This document shows positions 29,853 through 37,685 of a stretch of 48,388 nucleotides of DNA, in pieces. Each line of letters starts with the position of its first letter. Position 1 is the stretch's first letter. Location: positions 1 to 48,388 of IMG/VR virus record IMGVR_UViG_3300032278_000015. One strand, 5' to 3'. The notes beneath the pieces are model-generated. The model saw nothing but the letters and a program-made list of their open reading frames with translations, was not told the DNA's origin and did not search any database. The translations under genes were made by a program, and so were the position numbers. This DNA is from a virus.

Positions 29853-32088
29853 AGAAGCCCCTCTTAATAAAGATTCAGAAAGATCGCCTTGGTTGAAATT
29901 AGCGAGTGATGCTTATAGGTCATCTACGTCTTATCTGGATTCTAATTACAGGAAGCAGTGGGAGAGAAATATCTCCCTGTTTCAGTCAGATCATCCTTCG
30001 GGATCAAAGTACCACACGCAACAGTACACACATCGGTCGAGATTGTTTCGTCCGAAAACAAAGTCTGCCATACGAACCAATGAGGCCGCAGTAGCCTCCG
30101 CGTTTTTTGCTACCGAAGACGTTGTCTCTGTTTACCCTGTAAACGATTCCGACCCAAGCCAAAGAGCGTCCGCGAACATACTGAAGCATCTTATTCAGTA
30201 TCGACTAACGAAGACAATACCGTGGTTCCAGACACTGGTTGCCGCTTATCAGGAAGCATTGGTTTTCGGTACTGTGGTGTCCCATCAGAACTGGGAATAC
30301 AAAGAAGAAAAGACGAAGATCAAGGAGCCTTTATTCGACGACAATGGGAACGTTGTCCTGAATGAGGACGGCAGTGAGGCGCAATCTTCCCGTGATGAGA
30401 ACACGATTGTTAAAGACAAGCCGGATATACGCTTAGTCGCGTCTGAGAACTTCCGCATAGATGCCGCCGCAGATTGGAGCGACCCTATTGGCTCGTCACC
30501 GTTTGTTATCGAAATAATACCGATGTACATCCACGATGTACTGGAACGGATGACTGACATTGATCCAAAGACGGAAGAGCCTAAATGGAAAAGTCTAAAG
30601 ATCGGTGAACTTTTAGAGGCTTCGAAGAAGAGTGAGTTTGACTCAACACGTCAAACACGTCAGGGCAAAAGGCAAGACCCGTTGGCGGACAGGGTAAACG
30701 ATATTTCTGAGTACACCACCGTCTTCATACATAAAAATATCATTCGAAAGAATGGAAAGGATTGGTTGTTTTATACGGCAGGCACGTTGCATATGCTAAC
30801 TGATCCAAAGCCATTGCAGGAGGTATACCCACATCTGAGGAACGGGGAGCGTCCTTATGTAATGGGTACTACGAATATAGAGGCGCATAAGTGCTATCCG
30901 TCTTCTCTTGTTGAGATGACGCAGGACTTACAGACAGCCGCTAACGATATCGCAAACCAGCGGTCTGATAACGTTCAATTAGTCCTTAACAAGCGCTACC
31001 ACATCCGAAGAAGTTCAAACATCGACATCAATGCACTGAAGCGAAGCGTCCCCGGTGGCTCAGTGATGATGGATGACCCAATGACAGATGTGCATATCGT
31101 CAACACACCTGACGTTACCGCAAGTTCCTACGAAGAGCAGGACAGGTTGAACGTTGATTTTGATGACATTGCTGGCAACTTCTCTCAAGGAACTGTCCAA
31201 ACCAACCGCATGATGAATGAAACGGTTGGCGGCATGGAGATGTTGTCTGGTCAGGCTAACGCCCAGATGGAGTACATGGTCAGAGTATTTGCAGAGACTT
31301 GGATAGAGCCTGTATTGATGCAGTTGGTCAGGTTGGAACAGTACTACGAAACGGATGATACTATTTTAACTGTTGCGACCAATAAGGCAGAACAGGATTC
31401 GAATCAGCAGAGCGGGGCGTTCCAGAGGTTCGGTGCGGAGGAGATGGATGAGTTGCTTCGCCATGAAATGACGGTCGGCGTCAACGTTGGTATCGGGGCT
31501 ACCGACCCAATAAGGAAAATAGAAAGATTGCTTCTTGGCATTAGGACGATGGGCGAGATCAATCCGGACATAATCAGCTTGATAAATCAGGAAGAAGTCA
31601 CTAAGGAAGTGTTCGGCGCTCTTGGATACAAGGACTCCAAACGATTCATAGCGTCACAACCGCAAGCTAGTCTGGCAGAGATGTCCGCTCAACTAGAAGA
31701 ATTGGGCGGTGCAGTGCAGCAACTCATGGAGCAGGGTTCCAATAAGGAACTCGATGTTCAGGGCAAGATTGTTTCCGCCCAGATAAAGGGTCAGTCTGAT
31801 GTTGCCGCCGCCGAAGCGAAGGCGCTTGGTGAAATGAGAACTGCCCAGTTGCAGGTGCAGGCAATGAATGAGCGAGATGCGGTTAAGGCTCAACTACATA
31901 TGATTGATTCCAGAATAAAGGCTGAGAAGAATGACATCGCTAGAGGTGAACTGCTACTTCAGAAAGAAGCGTTAGTTCACAAGATGCTGATGGATCAGCC
32001 TGATATTGGAATTGATCCAGAAGGCAAGAAGATGAGCGAAGTTTTAATGAATGATGAATACGGAAGCGTACAGGGAGCAGAAGGATGA
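29845..32088 (+). CDS. Portal protein
   Basis: 747 residues. The N-terminus YRKQWERNISLFQSDHPSG and RSRLFRPKTKSAIRTNEAA, then ILKHLIQYRLTKTIPWFQTL and VFGTVVSHQNW, match large portal proteins of short-tailed phages. The C-terminal third is Gln/Glu-rich and coiled-coil (about 600-720), like the P22-type barrel extension. It forms the dodecameric ring for packaging and neck docking. Fits its place after terminase and before scaffold and capsid. Confidence 0.88.
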   Translation: MNEEAPLNKDSERSPWLKLASDAYRSSTSYLDSNYRKQWERNISLFQSDHPSGSKYHTQQYTHRSRLFRPKTKSAIRTNEAAVASAFFATEDVVSVYPVNDSDPSQRASANILKHLIQYRLTKTIPWFQTLVAAYQEALVFGTVVSHQNWEYKEEKTKIKEPLFDDNGNVVLNEDGSEAQSSRDENTIVKDKPDIRLVASENFRIDAAADWSDPIGSSPFVIEIIPMYIHDVLERMTDIDPKTEEPKWKSLKIGELLEASKKSEFDSTRQTRQGKRQDPLADRVNDISEYTTVFIHKNIIRKNGKDWLFYTAGTLHMLTDPKPLQEVYPHLRNGERPYVMGTTNIEAHKCYPSSLVEMTQDLQTAANDIANQRSDNVQLVLNKRYHIRRSSNIDINALKRSVPGGSVMMDDPMTDVHIVNTPDVTASSYEEQDRLNVDFDDIAGNFSQGTVQTNRMMNETVGGMEMLSGQANAQMEYMVRVFAETWIEPVLMQLVRLEQYYETDDTILTVATNKAEQDSNQQSGAFQRFGAEEMDELLRHEMTVGVNVGIGATDPIRKIERLLLGIRTMGEINPDIISLINQEEVTKEVFGALGYKDSKRFIASQPQASLAEMSAQLEELGGAVQQLMEQGSNKELDVQGKIVSAQIKGQSDVAAAEAKALGEMRTAQLQVQAMNERDAVKAQLHMIDSRIKAEKNDIARGELLLQKEALVHKMLMDQPDIGIDPEGKKMSEVLMNDEYGSVQGAEG

Positions 32089-32288
32089 ATCATCTGAAAG
32101 ATAGCGGTATTGGTTATTTCTGCCATTGGGCTATGTCTATGAAATATAGCGGAAAATTCTTCACCCTGTGGATAACTTCTTGTATTCATGCCTTTCTCCC
32201 GAACATCTTTGAGAGAACCGCTACAAAAGCAATTATCACAATGCACGGAGAAATACCTCCGGTTGATGACAGCCTTTATAACAATTAG
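32085..32288 (+). CDS. Hypothetical small protein
   Basis: 67 residues, ATGA-coupled to the portal. Aromatic and Cys-containing (YFCHWAMSMKYSGKFF), ending GEIPPVDDSLYNN. No domain recognised; coupling is the main support. Confidence 0.55.
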   Translation: MNHLKDSGIGYFCHWAMSMKYSGKFFTLWITSCIHAFLPNIFERTATKAIITMHGEIPPVDDSLYNN

Positions 32289-32294
32289 ACAAGA

Positions 32295-32573
32295 GTGGAA
32301 GAAAAAGAGTTACTGATTGCGGAGGCCAGACTTGGCCTCCAGACACGGGAATTTCTGAATTCAGAAGTGGGCCGGTATTTAATTGGAAGGGCCAATAAAG
32401 CCAAAGAAGAATCTTTTGAGGCTTGGTCGGTTATTGATCCAAATGATGCCGAAACAATTCGCGAACTTCAGTTCCGGGCTAGGTTGCCCTCTTTAATCAT
32501 TACATGGTTGGAAGAGGCGATTAACCAAGCGAAACACGCAGAGAGTTCTCTGCAAGAAATAATAGGGAATTAA
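32295..32573 (+). CDS. Hypothetical helical protein of the head operon
   Basis: 92 residues from a GTG. Helical and charged, ELLIAEARLGLQTREFLNSE and a C-terminal ITWLEEAINQAKHAE. Small helical proteins in this slot between portal and scaffold are common in related phages; role unknown. Confidence 0.7.
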   Translation: MEEKELLIAEARLGLQTREFLNSEVGRYLIGRANKAKEESFEAWSVIDPNDAETIRELQFRARLPSLIITWLEEAINQAKHAESSLQEIIGN

Positions 32574-32575
32574 TT

Positions 32576-33553
32576 ATGGCCGAAGACGCTATCCAAGAGG
32601 ACGTATCCGAAACCAAAGAAGTCGTTCTTACCACTCATCAATCTGAATTGGAAAGAATTGCCGCCAAGGTGGAAGCTGACGAAGAACACCTTATGGGGGA
32701 CGAAGAAGTAGTAGTAGAGGAAGTGTTAGATATTGAAACCCGATCTCCGCTTCAACGCAAGGGTGACGAGTGGTACGCCACCGCTAAAGTTGACGGTGAA
32801 AAGGTTGATGTATCTTACGATGATCTGTTGGCTCAGTATCAAAAAAATTCCTCTGCCGACAGACGCCTTCAGGATGCCGCAGACCGACAACGAGAGTTGC
32901 AGGATTACGAGCGGAAACTGAATGCTTACCGGGACTCACTAGAGACCCAAGCAAATCAGCCATCTCCGGACGCTGGTGAAAGTGTATCGCCATCCACTAC
33001 GGACGCGACTACGGATGCCCTTTATGGGCAGTACCACGATGCCCTCTTTCAGGGCGATGAAGTCAGGGCAAATGAATTGCTTAGACAGATTCGCACCGCA
33101 GATCGACCTACGGAGCAATCGATTGATGTTAAGTCAATTATCGAGCGCACCAAGGCTGAAATGCGTGAAGAGGAGAAAGCGGCCCGCGAAAGGGGCTATG
33201 AGGAGCGACGACAAGAGGCCGTCAAGTTGTTTCACGACGAGTACCCCGAAGTCGTTGGAGACCCTTCATTGCTCGCTGTTGCTGACCGCCGTTCTGCCGA
33301 ACTTTATCAAGAAGACCCTACCCGTGATCCTTGGGACATTATGAAGGAATGCGGCGACTACGCCAAAGACTGGTTGTTTAAATATGTCGAGGAACTGGGC
33401 GGGAAATCTGGAGAAAGTAGACAAAAAAGAAAGCAGAACATGGATGACGTTGCTCCTGTAAATGCTCGCGCTCATATAGGCGAGGATGAAAGTGAGCCAA
33501 GTTATTCAGACATCATAAATGAGATGAAGCAGGAACGAGGTCAGTTCGCTTAG
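32576..33553 (+). CDS. Scaffolding-type protein
   Basis: 325 residues, acidic N-terminus, long coiled-coil stretches (RRLQDAADRQRELQDYERKL; IIERTKAEMREEEKAARERG) and a basic segment near the C-terminus (SRQKRKQN). Charge pattern and position directly before the major capsid gene fit an internal scaffold. No protease motif is visible. Confidence 0.75.
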   Translation: MAEDAIQEDVSETKEVVLTTHQSELERIAAKVEADEEHLMGDEEVVVEEVLDIETRSPLQRKGDEWYATAKVDGEKVDVSYDDLLAQYQKNSSADRRLQDAADRQRELQDYERKLNAYRDSLETQANQPSPDAGESVSPSTTDATTDALYGQYHDALFQGDEVRANELLRQIRTADRPTEQSIDVKSIIERTKAEMREEEKAARERGYEERRQEAVKLFHDEYPEVVGDPSLLAVADRRSAELYQEDPTRDPWDIMKECGDYAKDWLFKYVEELGGKSGESRQKRKQNMDDVAPVNARAHIGEDESEPSYSDIINEMKQERGQFA

Positions 33554-33592
33554 TCTCTAATTTTCATTTTCTGATTAAAGGAAACAATACTC

Positions 33593-34564
33593 ATGGCTGG
33601 ACAAGTATGGGGAACAAGTAACCTTGGTGGTTTCATGTATTCCCTAAATTTAAGCAAGGAGTTGCGTCTTTCCCTGCGTCCGATTGTGAAGTTCCGTCAG
33701 TTTGCCGATGTAAAGGATGCGGCCCATCAAGGGCTTAATCGCGGCGATACATTCCACTGGAATGTTTATTCGACTGTTGCCACTAAAGGCGCGGCGCTTA
33801 CTGAAAATACGGCTATCGCCGAAACGAACTTTACAATCACTCAGGGGACTATGACAATTACCGAACACGGTAACTCAATTCCCTTCTCCTCTAAACTGGA
33901 TGATTTGTCTGAGCATCCCGTTAAAGAGATCATTCACAAAGTCTTAAAACTCGATGCGGCACAAGTGCTTGACGGTTTGGTTGCTGACCAGATTGACACA
34001 TGCAAGTTGCGTGTTGTGGCAGAAACGGCTACCGATGCGGTAACCTTGACTGTTGATGGCGCGGCAACGCTAACCAATACGGTAGCGCTAGGCAAAGATC
34101 ATATCAAAGCCATCGTGGACGTAATGAAAGAGCGTAACATACCCGCATACGAGGGTGATGACTACTTTTGTATTGCGTGGCCGACAACGTTCCGTACCCT
34201 GAAGAACAACTTGGAATCGATTTCTCAGTATGTCGAAACCGGGTTCCAGATGATCCGTAATGGTGAAACTGGTCGTTACGAAGGCGTGCGTTTCGTTGAG
34301 CAGACTTATCGAGCGAAAGGTGGTTCTGCCACCGGTCTAGGTACCCCAGCGGGTGCTTGGGCAGGGGCGAAGTCTGATTGGGCAGTATTCATGGGCGCCG
34401 ATACCGTTGCTGAAGCAGTTGCGATCCCCGAAGAAATTCGCGGGAAAATCCCAACTGATTTCGGACGGGCTAGGGGCATTGCATGGTACTACCTTGGTGG
34501 TGCAGGTCTCGTTCATTCAACCGCAGCAGAGTCCCGCGTTGTTATGTGGGATTCAAAAGCCTAG
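33593..34564 (+). CDS. Major capsid protein (HK97 fold, N4-gp56-like)
   Basis: 323 residues, well separated by its own 39-nt leader with AAAGGAAAC. LRPIVKFRQFADVKDAAHQG and RGDTFHWNVYS in the N-arm region, and a C-terminal ARGIAWYYLGGAGLVHSTAAE, match N4-gp56-like coat proteins. Self-assembles into the head on the scaffold. Confidence 0.85.
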   Translation: MAGQVWGTSNLGGFMYSLNLSKELRLSLRPIVKFRQFADVKDAAHQGLNRGDTFHWNVYSTVATKGAALTENTAIAETNFTITQGTMTITEHGNSIPFSSKLDDLSEHPVKEIIHKVLKLDAAQVLDGLVADQIDTCKLRVVAETATDAVTLTVDGAATLTNTVALGKDHIKAIVDVMKERNIPAYEGDDYFCIAWPTTFRTLKNNLESISQYVETGFQMIRNGETGRYEGVRFVEQTYRAKGGSATGLGTPAGAWAGAKSDWAVFMGADTVAEAVAIPEEIRGKIPTDFGRARGIAWYYLGGAGLVHSTAAESRVVMWDSKA

Positions 34565-34575
34565 AGGAGATAGTC

Positions 34576-34740
34576 ATGGCACAATCAACTCAAGGCGTTG
34601 GAGTTAAAAGCGGTCTTTCTGATCAACAGAAGATTAGCGACTCCAAAGAGTCTCTGGGCCTCGGCTCTAAGGGTAAAGACCAGAAGCCGCAAGGCGTTGG
34701 TCCTGCCCAGAGCGTAGCAGGCGGATACAAAATCCGTTAG
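34576..34740 (+). CDS. Small Gly/Ser/Gln-rich protein after capsid
   Basis: ATG at 34576 with AGGAGA upstream. 54 residues with two copies of a QGVG motif near the ends (STQGVGVKSGLSDQ and KPQGVGPAQSV). Could be a head decoration or stabilising peptide. A strong terminator follows 18 nt after the stop. Confidence 0.65.
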   Translation: MAQSTQGVGVKSGLSDQQKISDSKESLGLGSKGKDQKPQGVGPAQSVAGGYKIR

Positions 34741-34757
34741 GTCCATCAACCTAGGTT

Positions 34758-34785
34758 GGGGAGGGCGAAAGCCCTCCCCTTTCTT
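34758..34785 (+). terminator. Strong intrinsic terminator after the capsid genes
   Basis: GGGGAGGGC-GAAA-GCCCTCCCC (perfect 9-bp stem with a GNRA tetraloop) followed by TTTCTTA. It should limit read-through from the capsid gene, giving high capsid and lower downstream expression. Confidence 0.88.
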
Positions 34786-34787
34786 AT

Positions 34788-35030
34788 ATGAACATGTGGA
34801 AAGAATTTTTTCGTGCCGCTGGAGTTGGCTCAATGAAAGAAAACAAATATTGGAAGAAAGAGAAGGACATGGATAAGTCATCCATTGTGTGCCGTGATCC
34901 AGAGATGGGTCCGCACATGGTTGATGATTTTGAGAAAGGTGAAGTCTATCGTGAAGAGATGTATCCCATTCCGAAGATTTGGTCTTTTTCTTTTCCTCCG
35001 TTCCGTAGACACCGACCGCTGAATAAATAG
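34788..35030 (+). CDS. Hypothetical small protein
   Basis: 80 residues from ATG at 34788, which has no SD. An ATG at 34833 follows GGAG and would give 65 residues. Charged centre (KENKYWKKEKDMDKSS), a CRDPEMGPHMVDDFEKGE segment and a Pro/Arg-rich tail. No family recognised. Confidence 0.6.
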   Translation: MNMWKEFFRAAGVGSMKENKYWKKEKDMDKSSIVCRDPEMGPHMVDDFEKGEVYREEMYPIPKIWSFSFPPFRRHRPLNK

Positions 35031-35032
35031 TC

Positions 35033-35929
35033 ATGGCATCAGTAGATGGTGTAGAAGGTAATATAGACGGGGACACTACCGGAACCACTGGCGGAGGAAT
35101 GGGGCCGGATGACGATCCGTCGATAGACCAATCTTCAAGCGCGGATACTGGTTCATCCTCTACGGGCGGCGCTCCGGGTGGCCCGGACGATGCTCCAGCG
35201 GCTGGGCAACATGACCCAACACCGGAGGATGCCGGTCAAGACGACACTGATGATGAGGAGTCCGCTAATCCATACGACGCCTATGAGACAGAAGACCTCG
35301 AAGCCATGCAGGAGGACTTCGACAAGAGGCAGGCCGCCCTACCTACCCGCCACAAGGCTAATGCCATTGCCATAAGAAATGAGTTGGCGAAAGTTACAGA
35401 TAAAGTAAATTCCAAAAAACAGGCTAACATTTTAGGCATCACCTATCAGAAAGATCGCTACACCGAAAAAGAAAAGCAGGACATGGTGCAGGCGTTCAAA
35501 GATAAGCATGAAGATACGATTACCGCCCTGTCTAAAGCCCACAGCAAGGAGATGGATGCGCAAAGGGGCAAGAAAGGCGCTTTGAAGGGCGCTTTTGATG
35601 CTACCAGAAGTCCGGCGGGTATGCTTATGGGTCTCGTAGGCGGCCCAGTAGGGACGTTAGGGATGGCGATTACAGGGTTGCTGACTGAGATGGGGTTGAA
35701 TTATACCGCCATCGATATAGAGACAGACCTAGATTCGTTGATGCAGGAAGTTGGCCTTAAAGAGAAAGATGCGCAGTCCAATGTAAGTGATCCAGACGTT
35801 GTGTTTCTAAAGGCAGAATGCGAGGAAAGAGATGGATACAGGTGGGACGATGCAATGGCATCCTGCGTAATTGACACAACTAAGAAGGCAGATTCAGCAA
35901 CCCCGATTGACGTGGTCAACCCGTATTAA
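35033..35929 (+). CDS. Virion-associated protein with disordered acidic N-terminus
   Basis: 298 residues. The first 80 are Gly/Asp/Ser/Pro low complexity. Then a helical domain (RQAALPTRHKANAIAIRNEL), a glycine-rich hydrophobic hairpin (MLMGLVGGPVGTLGMAITGLL, about 195-220) that could insert in membrane, and a Cys-containing C-terminus. An ejected internal protein is possible; this is inference. Confidence 0.65.
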   Translation: MASVDGVEGNIDGDTTGTTGGGMGPDDDPSIDQSSSADTGSSSTGGAPGGPDDAPAAGQHDPTPEDAGQDDTDDEESANPYDAYETEDLEAMQEDFDKRQAALPTRHKANAIAIRNELAKVTDKVNSKKQANILGITYQKDRYTEKEKQDMVQAFKDKHEDTITALSKAHSKEMDAQRGKKGALKGAFDATRSPAGMLMGLVGGPVGTLGMAITGLLTEMGLNYTAIDIETDLDSLMQEVGLKEKDAQSNVSDPDVVFLKAECEERDGYRWDDAMASCVIDTTKKADSATPIDVVNPY

Positions 35930-35935
35930 AGCTAA

Positions 35936-37030
35936 GTGAAGGTTTTTAATCTACCGACCTCTTCTGAAGTTGGTACGAACAGATGGCAAGACCTCTCCGA
36001 AGAAGAACTTGGTGGGAAGCGGGAGAATACGGTATGTGTTGTTCGCTACGGCGGCTACGGGGATCAGTTGCAGATAAGTTCTGTATTTCCGTTGCTGAAA
36101 AAGCAGGGTTATAAAGTCTGCGTAAATGTTACGGAGATCGGGGAACAGATTTTAAGGAACGATCCCCACATAGATGAATTGTTTGTTCAGAAAACAGATC
36201 AGGTTCCCAACAAAGAACTGGGTCCATACTGGGACCGTATAAAACCGTTATTTTCCAAGTTTGCAAATCTTGGGCTGGTAATAGAACACAACTTACTGTG
36301 CGTCCCAAAGCAGGAGATGTATTACTGGGACACTGACAAGCGCCACGAAAAACTTAATAAAAACTATGGCGAGGCGCTACATGATGCGGCTGGTGTCGAG
36401 TATACCTTCAATAACAGATTTTTCCAGACGCATTCAGAAAGAAAGTGGGTTGCAAAGCAGCGGCGAGCGATGCGTATTGGTTCGCACCATTACGTCATTA
36501 TGGTTGCCCTTTCTGGGTCTTCAGTACACAAAGCGTACCCGCACTTGGATTCCGTAATGGCTAGGGCGCTTATGGAGTGGCCTAATGTTCGTTTCGTTAT
36601 GGTCGGTGACGCTATTTGTAAGATTCTGGAACAAGGCTGGGGGAAAGAAGATAGGGTTTTTTGCAAAAGTGCGGTGTGGGAGATAAGAAAAACTTTAGCG
36701 TTTGCACAGCAATGCGATTTAATTCTTGGCCCGGAGACGGGCATTCTCAATGGTGTTAGCGCTGACGATATAGCAAAAGTTTGTTTATTAAGCCATTCGT
36801 CAGAAGAGAATCTAACTAAGCACTGGGTGAATACAACGGCAATATCATCAGAGGATGTTCATTGTTACCCATGCCACATGATGCACTGGGGATTTAACTA
36901 TTGCAACAGGGACATGGAGACAGGTGGCGCAATGTGCGCTGCGAAGATAGAACCGAAAACAGTTTTTAATGCTATTGAATATCACAGAAATTTGAAATAT
37001 GACGTTCTTAGAACTTTGTCAAACAGTTAG
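35936..37030 (+). CDS. GT9-type glycosyltransferase (ADP-heptose:LPS heptosyltransferase-like)
   Basis: 364 residues from a GTG. The N-terminal VVRYGGYGDQLQISSVFPLL has the GDxL glycine loop of GT9 enzymes. The C-terminal nucleotide-sugar lobe shows IMVALSGSSVHKAYP, VRFVMVGD and LILGPETGILN, followed by a cysteine cluster (CYPCHMMHWGFNYCNRD). The family transfers heptose from ADP-heptose to LPS core. The phage also carries an HldE-type kinase at 15677, so heptose metabolism appears twice. It is unusual to find it inside the head-to-tail gene block; a surface-altering role is inferred. Confidence 0.8.
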   Translation: MKVFNLPTSSEVGTNRWQDLSEEELGGKRENTVCVVRYGGYGDQLQISSVFPLLKKQGYKVCVNVTEIGEQILRNDPHIDELFVQKTDQVPNKELGPYWDRIKPLFSKFANLGLVIEHNLLCVPKQEMYYWDTDKRHEKLNKNYGEALHDAAGVEYTFNNRFFQTHSERKWVAKQRRAMRIGSHHYVIMVALSGSSVHKAYPHLDSVMARALMEWPNVRFVMVGDAICKILEQGWGKEDRVFCKSAVWEIRKTLAFAQQCDLILGPETGILNGVSADDIAKVCLLSHSSEENLTKHWVNTTAISSEDVHCYPCHMMHWGFNYCNRDMETGGAMCAAKIEPKTVFNAIEYHRNLKYDVLRTLSNS

Positions 37031-37685
37031 GCTGGAAGTTGGTGTATCAGGCACAGGCCCAAGCACAGTTGTGGGCCAAGAAGGCCAATTAAAATCAATA
37101 ATTGATTATGTGGCCGAAGCCGATCATCAGGTTCAAGGATTGTGGAAGGATTGGAATTTTCTCTGGACGCAGTACTCCTCTACTCTATCAACCGGCACAT
37201 CCGCACCCGCATTAACCAAACCCACTGATCTTGGAACTTGGGACATGCGCTCATTTTTCCTTGACTACACCTCTGACGACCACACAAACCTGACACCGCT
37301 TGCTTATACGGATTACAGGTCTTCGCAGAGACAGGGAACCCAAACGAATTCGACTCCGTCGAATGTGATTGTTCAGCCGGATGAATCCATTATCGTATAT
37401 CCAAACCCGGATAAATCTTACACGATTACGGCTGATTACTGGAAAACTCCAACGAGGATGTCTGCCAATACAGATTCGTCCTCAATACCTTCCCAGTACC
37501 ATCGAATTATTGTTTCGCGTGCGAAAACAATGTGGGCTGAGAGGGAAGAGGCACCGGAAATTCTTTTGGCTTCATCCGCAGAGTATTCAGATATTCTTGA
37601 TAAGTTGGAGGCGCAGTCTCTCCCAGATCAGAGACTGAGAAGACTCAGCAGTATCGATACGAACGAAGTTATTCAGGTAATGTAA
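36999..37685 (+). CDS. Head-tail adaptor (SU10-type)
   Basis: 228 residues, overlapping the GT9 gene by 32 nt. IDYVAEADHQVQGLWKDWNFLW is the helical signature of SU10-type phage adaptor proteins. A beta region and a C-terminal helical AKTMWAEREEAPEILLASSA follow. Expected to form the ring beneath the portal and receive the nozzle, which is the next gene. Confidence 0.8.
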   Translation: MTFLELCQTVRLEVGVSGTGPSTVVGQEGQLKSIIDYVAEADHQVQGLWKDWNFLWTQYSSTLSTGTSAPALTKPTDLGTWDMRSFFLDYTSDDHTNLTPLAYTDYRSSQRQGTQTNSTPSNVIVQPDESIIVYPNPDKSYTITADYWKTPTRMSANTDSSSIPSQYHRIIVSRAKTMWAEREEAPEILLASSAEYSDILDKLEAQSLPDQRLRRLSSIDTNEVIQVM

